From an uncultured Rhodobiaceae bacterium (GTDB lineage Bacteria > Pseudomonadota > Alphaproteobacteria > RS24): DNA of 64,000 nucleotides. Under the pieces are notes generated by a model. The model worked only from the letters and a program-made list of their open reading frames with translations. It searched no databases and was not told the DNA's origin. Positions within the stretch are counted from its first letter, which is position 1. Every line of letters starts with the position of its first letter. Positions 26,892 through 35,777 of this stretch are shown here, piece after piece. The position numbers and the translations under genes are program-made. The DNA lies in NCBI GenBank assembly GCA_937876775.1, contig CALEFA010000061.1, positions 1 through 64,000 of the forward strand, given 5' to 3'.

Positions 26892-27596
26892 TTAACAACC
26901 GCGCTCAATGTCGCGCCCATTGAGGCGTTGGCGCTTGGCTTTCCAATCGGGCAGGAATTTATCCATCAGCCGATAGAAGCGCGCATTGTGATAGCGCTCA
27001 AACAAATGCACCAATTCGTGCACCACAACATATTCCAACATGTCATGCGGCTTGTGCACCAATTCGGTGTTGAGGCGGATGGTGTGACGCCGGATATTGC
27101 AACTGCCCCAACGGCTTTTCATGCGCTGCACATAAAGACCCTTTGGCGCCACCCCCATGTGCTCGGCCCATTGCGCCATCATCGGCATCGCGGCTTGGCG
27201 CAGATTTTGCCGATACCAGCCCTCCATCAACGCCTCAATATGAGCCGCTGTCGCCCCATCGCGTATATGCGCGTATATCTGGTCGCGCGCCAAGCTCATG
27301 TGCTGGCGGCCGGTTGTTGGCACTAGATTGAGGCGGTAATCCTCGCCCCATAATTGATGCCGCTCGCCATCCATATAAGTTTTGGGGGGCATAACGGGAC
27401 GCGCCTTGAGGCGGGTTTGGTGTTTTTCAATCCATGATTTTTTGTCGCCGATAAAATTCTCAATGGTTTGCAGGCGCATGCCTAAGGGAGCTGAAATCTG
27501 CACCCGCCCATCGGCTGGCGAAAGGCGCATGTTGAGGTTTTTAATCGGCTTGAAGGTGATGTCGACCTCAATACCGTGAAGAGTTTTTTGCTGCAC
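26892..27596 (-). CDS. YgjP-like M48-type metallopeptidase family (DUF45)
   Basis: The 234-residue protein has the zinc-protease signature V-V-H-E-L-V-H-L near 190-197 with a third ligand in E-R-Y-H-N-A-R-F-Y, and the conserved R-M-K-S-R-W-G-S-C-N segment before it. This is the YgjP/DUF45 group. Some members have been linked to nucleotide or protein hydrolysis, so the reaction is uncertain. The start is GTG at 27596 with only a weak upstream site. It converges with the isomerase-like gene and diverges from the epimerase gene. Confidence 0.88.
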   Translation of the reverse strand: MQQKTLHGIEVDITFKPIKNLNMRLSPADGRVQISAPLGMRLQTIENFIGDKKSWIEKHQTRLKARPVMPPKTYMDGERHQLWGEDYRLNLVPTTGRQHMSLARDQIYAHIRDGATAAHIEALMEGWYRQNLRQAAMPMMAQWAEHMGVAPKGLYVQRMKSRWGSCNIRRHTIRLNTELVHKPHDMLEYVVVHELVHLFERYHNARFYRLMDKFLPDWKAKRQRLNGRDIERGC

Positions 27597-27724
27597 CGCC
27601 GCACCACTTTCCTGCCAGCTGTCTTTGTGGCCTTATCATAGGCTCATTTGGCGATAAAATACTTGCCAAATATCGAGCAGTGACGTGTAAAGAAACCATA
27701 ATAGCTGATGCAGAGGAGAGAAAC

Positions 27725-28132
27725 ATGATTGGACGTTTGAACCATGTCGGTGTCGCCACCCCATCTATTGATGACAGTGTGAAACTATATCGCGATGTTC
27801 TGGGTGCGACGGAAATTGGCGAGAAATTCGCGCTGCCCGAACAAGGCGTTTGGGTTTGTTTTGTAAATGTTGAAAATTCGCAGATCGAACTGATCGAACC
27901 ATATGACGAAACCAGCCCGATTGCCGGATTTTTGAAGAATAATCCGGCCGGTGGCCAGCATCATGTCTGCTATGAGGTCGAAGATATTCATGTGGCGCGC
28001 GATGAAATGCTGGCGAGAGGCGTTCGCGTGCTTGGTGAGCCCCGCATTGGCGCCCATGGCACGCTGATTATCTTCCTGCACCCGAAAGATATGGGTGGGG
28101 TTTTGATTGAATTGATGGAAACACATAAATAG
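27725..28132 (+). CDS. mce: Methylmalonyl-CoA epimerase (VOC superfamily)
   Basis: The 135-residue protein is a glyoxalase-fold enzyme. It has the metal ligand H7 in L-N-H-V-G-V-A, a second His in G-G-Q-H-H-V near 79 and the C-terminal Glu in L-I-E-L-M-E, the epimerase pattern. It interconverts R- and S-methylmalonyl-CoA in propionyl-CoA breakdown. The start is ATG 27725 behind GAGGAGAG; a GTG at 27680 would add 15 residues. No methylmalonyl-CoA mutase is in the window. It leads a run of plus-strand genes toward the FAD oxidoreductase. Confidence 0.9.
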   Translation: MIGRLNHVGVATPSIDDSVKLYRDVLGATEIGEKFALPEQGVWVCFVNVENSQIELIEPYDETSPIAGFLKNNPAGGQHHVCYEVEDIHVARDEMLARGVRVLGEPRIGAHGTLIIFLHPKDMGGVLIELMETHK

Positions 28133-28195
28133 TGACGCATGGACTTGGGCCGAAACTGACCTATCTCTCTGTCATACAACAGGGGGTAAAAACCG

Positions 28196-29602
28196 ATGAG
28201 CAAGGGTCTAAAAACTGACTATTTAATTATTGGCAGCGGCGTTGTCGGCATGGCTTTTGCCGATAGTTTGCTGACCGAAACAGACGCCGATATTATTATC
28301 GTCGACCGCTATGCAATGCCCGGCGGTCATTGGAATGTGGCCTATCCGTTTGTCACCCTGCACCAACCGTCATCGTTTTTTGGCGTCAGCTCAACTGAAT
28401 TGAGCCGTGGCACCATCGACCAGATCGGCCTCAATAAAGGGCTCGGCGATTTGGCCAGCGGGGCAGAAGTATCGGCCTATTTTGATGAGGTGATGCGGCA
28501 ACGGTTTTTGGCCAGCGGACGGGTGCGGTATTTTCCCATGTGCGATTACACGGGCAATGGGCAATTCAATCATAAATTGAGCGGTGAAGAATTTACTGTC
28601 GATTATACGCATTTAGTCGACGCCACATTTATGACGATTTCTGTGCCCTCAACCCATACACCGAATTTTGATATTGCCGAGGGCGTGCGCTTCATGCCGA
28701 TCAATGATTTGCCGAAAGTCACCGCCAGCCCAGCCGGTTATGCGGTGATTGGCGGCGGTAAAACCGCCATTGATGCGTGCCTGTGGCTGTTGCAGCAGGG
28801 GGTCGATGCCGACACCATTCAATGGATTATCTCGCGCGATGCGTGGCTGCTCGACCGGGCCAATGCGCAGCCCAGCGAAGCCTTTGTTGAGACGATTATC
28901 AGCACCCAAGCCGGCCAGTTCGAAGCGATTGCTCGGGCCGAGTCGATTGACGATATGTTCGACCGACTTGAAGCCTGCGGTTATTTATTGCGCCTCGACC
29001 CGAATGTGCGCCCAACTATGTTTCATGCCGCGACCATCAGCCAAGCCGAATTGGCACAATTGCGGCGGATTAAGAATATTGTCCGCATGGGCCATGTGAG
29101 CGCCATTGAGACAGACCGGATTGTTTTGACGCAGGGCGAAATAGCCACCAGCCCGCAGCATTTACATATTGACTGTTCGGCCAGTCTGGCGCGGTCTTTC
29201 GAGCATAAAGAGATCGTGCCGATTTTTCAGGGCAATGTGATTACGCCACAACCGATTCGGGCCTATCAACCGGCGTTTAGCGCCTCAATGATTGCCTATG
29301 TCGAAGCCAATTATGACAGCGACGAAGAAAAGAACCGGCTTTGCGCCCATGTGCCGCTGCCCAATCAGGACGTCGATTTTATTCCGATGACCTTGGCGAT
29401 GATGATGAACCAGTTTAACTGGTCGCAAGACGCCAATTTGCGTGCCTGGATTCGGGACAATCGATTGGATGGTTTTTCCAAATCAATTGCCAGTATTGAT
29501 AAAAATGATGCTGAAAAAATGGACATAATGAAGCGCATACGAGACAATGCTTTTCCTGCGGTGGAAAAATTGCAAAAATTCGCCGCATCACTGGATAAAT
29601 AA
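28196..29602 (+). CDS. FAD/NAD(P)-dependent oxidoreductase, monooxygenase-like
   Basis: The 468-residue protein has an N-terminal FAD motif (I-I-G-S-G-V-V-G-M near 11-19), the P-G-G-H-W segment near 41-46 seen in flavin monooxygenase-like proteins, and a second Rossmann motif A-V-I-G-G-G-K-T-A near 183-191 for NAD(P)H. The substrate is unknown. AGGGGG precedes the ATG. The DUF2855 gene starts 11 bp after its stop, so the two are probably cotranscribed and act on one compound. Confidence 0.8.
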   Translation: MSKGLKTDYLIIGSGVVGMAFADSLLTETDADIIIVDRYAMPGGHWNVAYPFVTLHQPSSFFGVSSTELSRGTIDQIGLNKGLGDLASGAEVSAYFDEVMRQRFLASGRVRYFPMCDYTGNGQFNHKLSGEEFTVDYTHLVDATFMTISVPSTHTPNFDIAEGVRFMPINDLPKVTASPAGYAVIGGGKTAIDACLWLLQQGVDADTIQWIISRDAWLLDRANAQPSEAFVETIISTQAGQFEAIARAESIDDMFDRLEACGYLLRLDPNVRPTMFHAATISQAELAQLRRIKNIVRMGHVSAIETDRIVLTQGEIATSPQHLHIDCSASLARSFEHKEIVPIFQGNVITPQPIRAYQPAFSASMIAYVEANYDSDEEKNRLCAHVPLPNQDVDFIPMTLAMMMNQFNWSQDANLRAWIRDNRLDGFSKSIASIDKNDAEKMDIMKRIRDNAFPAVEKLQKFAASLDK

Positions 29603-29613
29603 GGGAGCCTCAC

Positions 29614-30723
29614 GTGAGCGAATTTCAGACTTGTAAAACCGACCTAACAAAAAGCCGACTGGTGGCCACCGATCAGGCCGCCGCTTTGGCCAATCTGAAA
29701 GATGGCGATATTCTTGTGCGCATTGATCGCTTTGCCTTTACCGCCAATAATGTGACCTATGGCGCTTCTGGCGATAGCATTGGCTATTGGCATTTTTTTC
29801 CAGCGCAAGACAATGACAGTGGCGAATGGGGCTGCCTACCGGTCTGGGGATTTGCCGAAATTACCGCCTCAAAAGTCGCTGGTCTCGATATTGGCGAACG
29901 GCTCTATGGTTATTTCCCACCGGCTGATTTTTTAACCCTGACGCCGACAAAATTATCGCCGCAAAGATTTATGGATGGGGCGCCGCATCGGGCTGAGCTG
30001 CCGCCAGTTTACAATAATTATTTGCGAATGTCGGGCGAACAAAATTATGACCCGAACATGGACGATCTGCGGGCCTTGCTGAACCCACTTTATGTGACGT
30101 CTTTCTGCCTGTGCGACGCCTTGCAAGACGCCGGTTACCACCGGGCCGAGCAAGTGATTATTGTCAGCGCTTCGAGCAAGACCGCCATTGGCCTGGCCCA
30201 AGGTCTGGCCGATGATGCCGACGCGCCGTCAACCATTGGCCTAACGTCAGCCAGCAATCGTGCCTTTGTCGAAAGCCTTGGCTGCTATGATCAGGTCATC
30301 AGCTATGACGAGCTAGAGCAAGTCGATGCCAGCAAACCAAGTGTCATGGTCGATATGTCGGGCAATCGCGTGGTGCTGGGCACGGTGCACGGGGCTTTGG
30401 GCGATCATATGCTCACTTGCATTAATGTCGGCATGACCCATTGGGAAGACCGCGACACGCCAAAAGATCCGCTGGCGGCGCAAATCATCCGCGAACGCAG
30501 CGGCTTTTTCTTCGCCCCATCGCATATTCAAAAGCGCATCGGCGACTGGGGGCAAGATGGCTATAATGCGCGCACAGACGCCTTTATGACCCGCCGCGCC
30601 GAACAGAGCAAAAGCTGGATGCAGGTAACGCATATTGCTGGCTTCGACGCTTTCACACAGGTTTATAATGATGTCGTCGTCGGGAAAATGAACCCGAATG
30701 AGGGCTTGGTCATTATCCTTTAA
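29614..30723 (+). CDS. DUF2855 family protein
   Basis: The 369-residue protein matches the DUF2855 family, distantly related to medium-chain dehydrogenases: a GroES-like N-terminal half (G-F-A-E-I near 78) and a nucleotide-fold half with V-S-A-S-S-K-T-A near 187-194. I see no zinc-ligand cysteine set. The start is GTG 29614 behind AAGGGAG. It lies 11 bp after the FAD oxidoreductase and 14 bp before purT, in a tight plus-strand run. Biochemical role unknown; a reductase partner of the flavoprotein is a reasonable guess. Confidence 0.85.
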   Translation: MSEFQTCKTDLTKSRLVATDQAAALANLKDGDILVRIDRFAFTANNVTYGASGDSIGYWHFFPAQDNDSGEWGCLPVWGFAEITASKVAGLDIGERLYGYFPPADFLTLTPTKLSPQRFMDGAPHRAELPPVYNNYLRMSGEQNYDPNMDDLRALLNPLYVTSFCLCDALQDAGYHRAEQVIIVSASSKTAIGLAQGLADDADAPSTIGLTSASNRAFVESLGCYDQVISYDELEQVDASKPSVMVDMSGNRVVLGTVHGALGDHMLTCINVGMTHWEDRDTPKDPLAAQIIRERSGFFFAPSHIQKRIGDWGQDGYNARTDAFMTRRAEQSKSWMQVTHIAGFDAFTQVYNDVVVGKMNPNEGLVIIL

Positions 30724-30737
30724 TCGCGGACCGCGCT

Positions 30738-31877
30738 ATGGCAAAAATTCTCCTTCTTGGCAGCGGTGAGCTTGGTAAAGAACTGGTCATTGCCTTGCAG
30801 CGTTTGGGGCAGGAAATCATCGCCTGCGACAGCTATGAAGCGGCTCCCGCCATGCAGGTGGCGGATGGTTTTGAGGTGTTTAACATGCTCGACGCCAGCG
30901 CTTTGGATGCGGTAATTGAACGCCATCAACCAGATTATATTGTGCCGGAAATCGAAGCCATTGCGACCTCGCTTTTGGTCGAAAAACAGCAACAAGGCTA
31001 TACGATTGTGCCCTCGGCCAAGGCCGTTGACCTGACCATGAACCGCGACAAAATCCGCGATCATGCGGCGCAGCTCGGTTTGCGCACAGCGCGTTTTGCC
31101 TATGCCGAGTCAGAGCAAGACTTGCTGAACCGAGCCTCTGAGATTGGCGGCAAGGTGGTGGTTAAACCAGTGATGAGCTCATCTGGTAAAGGCCAAAGCA
31201 CGGCCAGCAATGACGCCGAATTGCGCGCTGCTTGGGCCTATGCACTCGATGGCATGCGCGGCGACCGGCAACGGGTCATTGTCGAAGAATTCATTGATTT
31301 CGATTATGAAATCACCCTTTTGACCATTCGCCAACACAGCGGCGACACGCTGTTTTGCCCGCCGATTGGCCATGTGCAGGCGCGCGGCGACTATCAATAT
31401 AGTTGGCAAAGCACCCAGTCGTCGCAAGCCGTCATTGACGCGGCGCAAGATATGGCGCGCCAGATTACCGATGCTTTGGGCGGGGCGGGTTTATTTGGTG
31501 TCGAGTTTTTCATCACCAAATCGGGCGAGGTGGTGTTTAGCGAGTTGAGCCCACGGCCCCATGACACGGGTCTGGTGACACTGTATACGCAAGACCTGAG
31601 CGAATTTGACCTGCATGCGCGTGCCTTTTTGGGGCTGCCGATTCCGGCCATTCGCCTGTTGCGACCGGGTGCCAGCCAAGTGATTTTGGCGGCCGAGGAT
31701 GCCCGCGGCGCTTATCATTTTTCCGGCGTCGAGGACGCGCTGGCGGTTGCTGATTGTGATGTTCGTTTATTCGGAAAACCGGTGGCGCGACCCTACCGGC
31801 GTCTCGGTGTGGTGCTCGGCCCAGATGTTGAAACAGCGCAAAAGTCAGCCGCCTGTATCCGCGTTCACACGCAATAG
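30738..31877 (+). CDS. purT: Formate-dependent GAR transformylase (PurT)
   Basis: The 379-residue ATP-grasp enzyme makes formyl-GAR from GAR, formate and ATP in purine synthesis, replacing folate-dependent PurN. Family landmarks are G-S-G-E-L-G-K-E near 8-15, P-E-I-E-A-I near 71, M-N-R-D-K-I-R near 105, the ATP loop K-P-V-M-S-S-S-G-K-G near 146-155 and E-L-S-P-R-P-H-D-T-G near 267-276. It is slightly shorter than the E. coli enzyme but complete. It is 14 bp from the DUF2855 gene, an unusual neighbour for purine synthesis. Confidence 0.93.
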   Translation: MAKILLLGSGELGKELVIALQRLGQEIIACDSYEAAPAMQVADGFEVFNMLDASALDAVIERHQPDYIVPEIEAIATSLLVEKQQQGYTIVPSAKAVDLTMNRDKIRDHAAQLGLRTARFAYAESEQDLLNRASEIGGKVVVKPVMSSSGKGQSTASNDAELRAAWAYALDGMRGDRQRVIVEEFIDFDYEITLLTIRQHSGDTLFCPPIGHVQARGDYQYSWQSTQSSQAVIDAAQDMARQITDALGGAGLFGVEFFITKSGEVVFSELSPRPHDTGLVTLYTQDLSEFDLHARAFLGLPIPAIRLLRPGASQVILAAEDARGAYHFSGVEDALAVADCDVRLFGKPVARPYRRLGVVLGPDVETAQKSAACIRVHTQ

Positions 31878-31880
31878 GTG

Positions 31881-31908
31881 CTAGGCAAGGGCGCCTTGGC
31901 TTGCTAGG
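31881..31908 (+). terminator. Weak hairpin after purT, possible attenuator
   Basis: CTAG-G-CAAG (31881-31889) can pair with CTTGCTAG (31900-31907), leaving one bulged G and a 10-nt loop; a shorter alternative pairs CAAGG with CCTTG. Only a short T run (GTTTTGG) follows. It may slow transcription between purT and the SDR gene but is not a strong terminator. Confidence 0.3.
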
Positions 31909-31933
31909 TTTTGGTGAAGCTAAAGGAGACACC

Positions 31934-32908
31934 ATGCCAATTTCAGCCAATCAAAAACCTATTGAAACCGGATTTGGGCCTCGGCCTGAACCATCTGAAA
32001 TTCTGCAAGGAATAGATTTGTCAGGAAAAAATGCTGTTGTCACAGGCGGCTATTCGGGCATTGGCCTAGAAACTGTACGGGCCTTGGTTCAGGCTGGCGC
32101 GCATGTGCATGTGCCAGCCCGTGACCGCCAACGAGCCATTCAGGCGCTTGCAGGCATTTTGCCGGCGGAGCAAATTGGCTCGATGGATTTGAGCGACATT
32201 GCCTCGGTCAAACGATTTGCCGAAACCTTTCGTGCAGCGCATGACAATATTGATATTCTGATTGCCAATGCGGGGGTTATGGCGTGCCCCGAAAAGCGCA
32301 CGGCGCAAGGCTGGGAGTGGCAAATTGGCGTCAATCATTTTGGCCATTTCGCCCTGATCACCGGCCTGCTCGACGCCCTGACCGCCGGCCATGGCGCCCG
32401 CGTGGTGACGCTGTCCTCGATTGGTCACCGCATTTCCGGTATTGATTTTGATGACATGCATTACAACCAACGGCCTTATGAAAAATGGCAGGCTTACGGG
32501 CAGTCAAAAACCGCTAAATCATTGCTGGCAGTGGAATTGCACAATCGCTATGGCGATCGCGGCCTTGAGGCTTTCAGCGTGCATCCGGGCGGTATTTTCA
32601 CACCGCTGCAACGGCATTTGCCTAATGAGGAAATGGTAGCCCTGGGGTGGACCGATGAAGACGGTAAGCCAAGCGAACGCGCCGCCGCCGGTTTTAAAAC
32701 TCCCGCTCTGGGGGCTGGCACCAGCCTGTGGGCGGCCACCAGTCCGAAACTTGCCGGTCTTGGCGGGGTGTATTGTGAAGATTGCAATATCGCCGAAGCC
32801 GTGGCGGCTGACTCACCAAGCTTTGACGGCGTGCGACCATGGGCGGTTGATCCGGAACTGGCGTCGCGGCTGTGGGATGTAACGCAAAAAACCCTCGGCG
32901 CGATTTAA
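31934..32908 (+). CDS. Short-chain dehydrogenase, retinol dehydrogenase/WWOX-like
   Basis: The 324-residue protein is an extended-length SDR. It has T-G-G-Y-S-G-I-G near 36-43, N-A-G-V-M near 111 and a catalytic Y-G-Q-S-K near 187-191. The start is ATG 31934 with AAAGGAG just upstream; a TTG at 31901 would add 11 residues inside a hairpin. Proteins of this branch act on hydrophobic alcohols or ketones, but the substrate here is unknown. It is the last gene of the plus-strand run and ends 6 bp from the convergent GST gene. Confidence 0.87.
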   Translation: MPISANQKPIETGFGPRPEPSEILQGIDLSGKNAVVTGGYSGIGLETVRALVQAGAHVHVPARDRQRAIQALAGILPAEQIGSMDLSDIASVKRFAETFRAAHDNIDILIANAGVMACPEKRTAQGWEWQIGVNHFGHFALITGLLDALTAGHGARVVTLSSIGHRISGIDFDDMHYNQRPYEKWQAYGQSKTAKSLLAVELHNRYGDRGLEAFSVHPGGIFTPLQRHLPNEEMVALGWTDEDGKPSERAAAGFKTPALGAGTSLWAATSPKLAGLGGVYCEDCNIAEAVAADSPSFDGVRPWAVDPELASRLWDVTQKTLGAI

Positions 32909-32914
32909 CGCTTA

Positions 32915-33568
32915 TCACCCGCTGTTTAGATCAGACGGGTCTGGCCATTGGGTGGCTTGCACGGCAGGGCGCACGGCAATGACTTGTTTCCATGCGCTCA
33001 AAGCCGGTAGACGCGATAAAATATCAGCCCCCTCCGGCGTCATGGCGGCGCTTTCGATGACGCAATACATGAAAATATCGGCCAGCGACACCTCAGTGCC
33101 AGCGAGAAACGGCGCTTCCAGCAGACGCTGGTCGACCACCTGCATGTGATAGGCAATATTGGGCAAGGCCTCAGCGATTAAGTTTTCATCCGCCTGCCGC
33201 CCCATCAGCGGTGCCACAAGGCGCGGCAGAACCAGCCTCTCTTCGATGATTGGAAAAACATAATTGCTCATAATGCCAACCCATTGCAGACAACGGGCAC
33301 CGGCTTCAGGGGCCATGGGTTGCAGCCGGCGTTGATTATACTGGCTGTCGATATAGCTGGTGATGGCCAGCGTTTCATAAAAATGCAGACCGTCAATATA
33401 GGCCGCCGGCGTGCGCAAAAACGGGTGATGGGCGGCGCTTTCTTTGGTGCCCGTGCCAGTGGCATGCAACTGCCAGCTGATGCCGGCCTCGTGCGCGACC
33501 GTTGTGCAGCACCGGACAAAGGTTGAAATCTGCGGGCCATATAAAGCCAGTTTTACCGTATCCGCCAT
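32915..33568 (-). CDS. Glutathione S-transferase family protein
   Basis: The 217-residue protein has a thioredoxin-like N-terminal half (about 1-80) with the cis-Pro region F-L-R-T-P-A-A-Y-I and the E-T-L-A-I glutathione-binding stretch, then a helical C-terminal half with the N-capping S-L-A-D-I-F motif near 160. It should conjugate or remove electrophiles with glutathione. It is the last gene of a four-gene minus-strand operon (MFS, saccharopine-dehydrogenase-like, esterase, GST), 14 bp after the esterase stop. Confidence 0.88.
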   Translation of the reverse strand: MADTVKLALYGPQISTFVRCCTTVAHEAGISWQLHATGTGTKESAAHHPFLRTPAAYIDGLHFYETLAITSYIDSQYNQRRLQPMAPEAGARCLQWVGIMSNYVFPIIEERLVLPRLVAPLMGRQADENLIAEALPNIAYHMQVVDQRLLEAPFLAGTEVSLADIFMYCVIESAAMTPEGADILSRLPALSAWKQVIAVRPAVQATQWPDPSDLNSG

Positions 33569-33582
33569 GGTGCGATTGCCAG

Positions 33583-34548
33583 TTACGCCAGCACGCGGGC
33601 GACGAAACTGGCGATCTCTTGATTGCAGATTTGCGAAATACGCGCATTGGGCATGAAGCCGTTAAAGCCGTGCACGGCGCCCGGAAAGACGTGTAATTCG
33701 CAGGCATTGCCAGCTTTTAACAGGCGATGGGCGTAATCAATGTCTTCGTCGAGAAACAAATCAAGCTCGCCGACAGGCAGATAAGTTGGTGGCAAACCAG
33801 ACAAATCTTCGGCCCGTGCAGCAGCCGCATAGGCTGGCACATCGTCGCCGCCTGGGGTCTTGCCGAGATAAGACGTCCAACCAAATAGATTGCCTTCGCG
33901 CGACCAGACAGCCGTGTTCTCAAGCGTCGCCGAGGGCGGCGCGACATTGCGATCATTAATCATTGGATAGAGCAGCACTTGCCCAACCAGTTTCGCCGTC
34001 CCCTCATCGCGCACCCGCAAGGCCAAACCGGCGGCCAAACCACCACCGGCACTGGCCCCGCCAATGGCAATGCGTTGGCTGTCGATTTGGAAATTTGCGG
34101 CCTTGTCGATTAAGTGCACCAGCCCCTCATAGCAATCATTGTGCGGGCCGGGGAACGCCGTTTCCGGCGACAGGCGATAATCAACCGAAACGGCAACACA
34201 CCCCAGCTGGCTCGCAAAACGCGCCATTAAGGGGTCGTCTTGTTGGGCCGAGCCGAGGATATAACCACCGCCATGCATCCAATAGAACAGTGGCATGGGC
34301 GTGGTCGCCGGTTGTTTCGGCCGCATCATGCGCATGTCCACCTGATGACCGTCAGAGCCGGTAAAACGCACCACCTCCAGCACCACATCATCCGGCAGAG
34401 TAAAATCGGCCATCATCATGCCATTACGGGCACTGGCGGCGGCTCGTGTGCCGGCCAAATCATCGGCCAAATTCGCGCCCAATGGCATCGCTGCTTGCAG
34501 CATTTTCAAGCCATCGTGCAACTCTGGGTCAATCCGACTGAAGTCCAT
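33583..34548 (-). CDS. Alpha/beta hydrolase, hormone-sensitive-lipase (HSL) family
   Basis: The 321-residue esterase has the oxyanion motif H-G-G-G-Y near 91-95, the nucleophile elbow G-G-A-S-A-G-G near 161-167 (Ser about 164) and the catalytic His in A-V-H-G-F near 292. This is the HSL/family IV pattern; substrates are usually short acyl esters. The start is ATG 34548, one base after the upstream stop, with GAGGG as the ribosome site; the reading from 34599 lies inside the upstream gene. Probably translationally coupled to that gene. Confidence 0.9.
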   Translation of the reverse strand: MDFSRIDPELHDGLKMLQAAMPLGANLADDLAGTRAAASARNGMMMADFTLPDDVVLEVVRFTGSDGHQVDMRMMRPKQPATTPMPLFYWMHGGGYILGSAQQDDPLMARFASQLGCVAVSVDYRLSPETAFPGPHNDCYEGLVHLIDKAANFQIDSQRIAIGGASAGGGLAAGLALRVRDEGTAKLVGQVLLYPMINDRNVAPPSATLENTAVWSREGNLFGWTSYLGKTPGGDDVPAYAAAARAEDLSGLPPTYLPVGELDLFLDEDIDYAHRLLKAGNACELHVFPGAVHGFNGFMPNARISQICNQEIASFVARVLA

Positions 34549-34549
34549 T

Positions 34550-35725
34550 TTAACCCTCGATTTTGAAATACAAACCAGCGTTTGACACCAAACGAGCAAT
34601 CAATTTTTGGCCCATAGCCGGGGCTGGGGTCAGCACGCCGCCAGCCACCCCATCGCTATCTTGCAACAGGCACATGGCGCTTTCGGCAATCATTTTGGAG
34701 GTTGAGCCATAGCCCGGATCAAGGTCGCCACCGACGCAAGCGCTCATTGTGTCGCCTGAGGCAGTGGTGCCGTGGAACAGAATATCGTAATTGCCCGCTT
34801 CGCGCGATTCCTTGGACGGGCCTTCACCCGGCTGAGGCACATCGGGGCCTTCCAATGGATTGGTGCTGGCGACAAATTCAGCAACTGCTTTGCCTTCATC
34901 ACCGGCGCCGGTCAGCATCATTTCGTCATAGCAAAAGTCTTCGCCATACGCGTGGCCCATGAGGGCATTGGAGCGGTGAACATTTTTGGTGTTAATGGCG
35001 GCCATGATAAATGGGGCAACCCACTGTCCGAGCACGTCATCTTCTACTGGCTTGCTGTCGTCGGGCTGGGCCGGGCCTTGGAAGCCGTTAGCCAATGAAA
35101 ACGGATTGGCCAAAACATGGAGTAATTCAGGATTTTTGCCCAAGGCTTCCATGGTAGCGCCGAGAGAAGCCGCCGTGCCGCCAGAAAACTCGCCATTCAT
35201 GGCCCGCACGCGCCCACGGACGCGGGGACAGGTTTCGCCAAACTTTGCTTTGGCGGCGTCTTGCAAAAACAAAACACCCAAATCAAACGGGATGGAGTCG
35301 AAGCCGCATGAGTGCACAATCCGTGCGCCCGAGGCTTTGGCCGCTGCATCATGGGCGCCAATCATTTCGTGCATCCAGCCCGGTTCGCCGGATAAATCGA
35401 CATAATCTGTCCCCAATTCGGCACAAGCAGCGACAATATCAGAGCCATAGAGCTGGTAAGGGCCAACGGTGGTGCAAATCACGCTGGCGCGCGACACCAT
35501 TTGGCGCACGCTTGCCGGATCCGCCGCATCAGCGACCACCAGAGGGGTTTGCGGGTCGGCACCAATCAGATCACGCACTTCCGCTAATTTTTCCGCACTC
35601 CGGCCAGCCATGGCCCAGTTCACACTGCGACCATATTGGTTCTGCATATATTCAGCCACCAAACGGCCAGTAAATCCGCTGGCGCCATAGACGATAATGT
35701 CGAATTCTCTATTTTTACTCATCAT
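34550..35725 (-). CDS. Saccharopine dehydrogenase-like NADP-binding protein
   Basis: The 391-residue protein has an N-terminal Rossmann fold with Y-G-A-S-G-F-T-G near 13-20 and the G-P-Y-Q-L-Y-G and Y-V-D-L-S-G-E segments of the saccharopine dehydrogenase-like group, which includes mycobacterial trans-acting enoyl reductases. It more likely reduces a double bond or carbonyl in a lipid-like compound than makes lysine. AGGAG precedes the ATGATG start. It belongs to the MFS-esterase-GST operon. Confidence 0.85.
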   Translation of the reverse strand: MMSKNREFDIIVYGASGFTGRLVAEYMQNQYGRSVNWAMAGRSAEKLAEVRDLIGADPQTPLVVADAADPASVRQMVSRASVICTTVGPYQLYGSDIVAACAELGTDYVDLSGEPGWMHEMIGAHDAAAKASGARIVHSCGFDSIPFDLGVLFLQDAAKAKFGETCPRVRGRVRAMNGEFSGGTAASLGATMEALGKNPELLHVLANPFSLANGFQGPAQPDDSKPVEDDVLGQWVAPFIMAAINTKNVHRSNALMGHAYGEDFCYDEMMLTGAGDEGKAVAEFVASTNPLEGPDVPQPGEGPSKESREAGNYDILFHGTTASGDTMSACVGGDLDPGYGSTSKMIAESAMCLLQDSDGVAGGVLTPAPAMGQKLIARLVSNAGLYFKIEG

Positions 35726-35777
35726 ATTCTCCTGTTACATTAGCCAGAGTTTACCCCTGTGAAAGCTGGGCGCAAGC

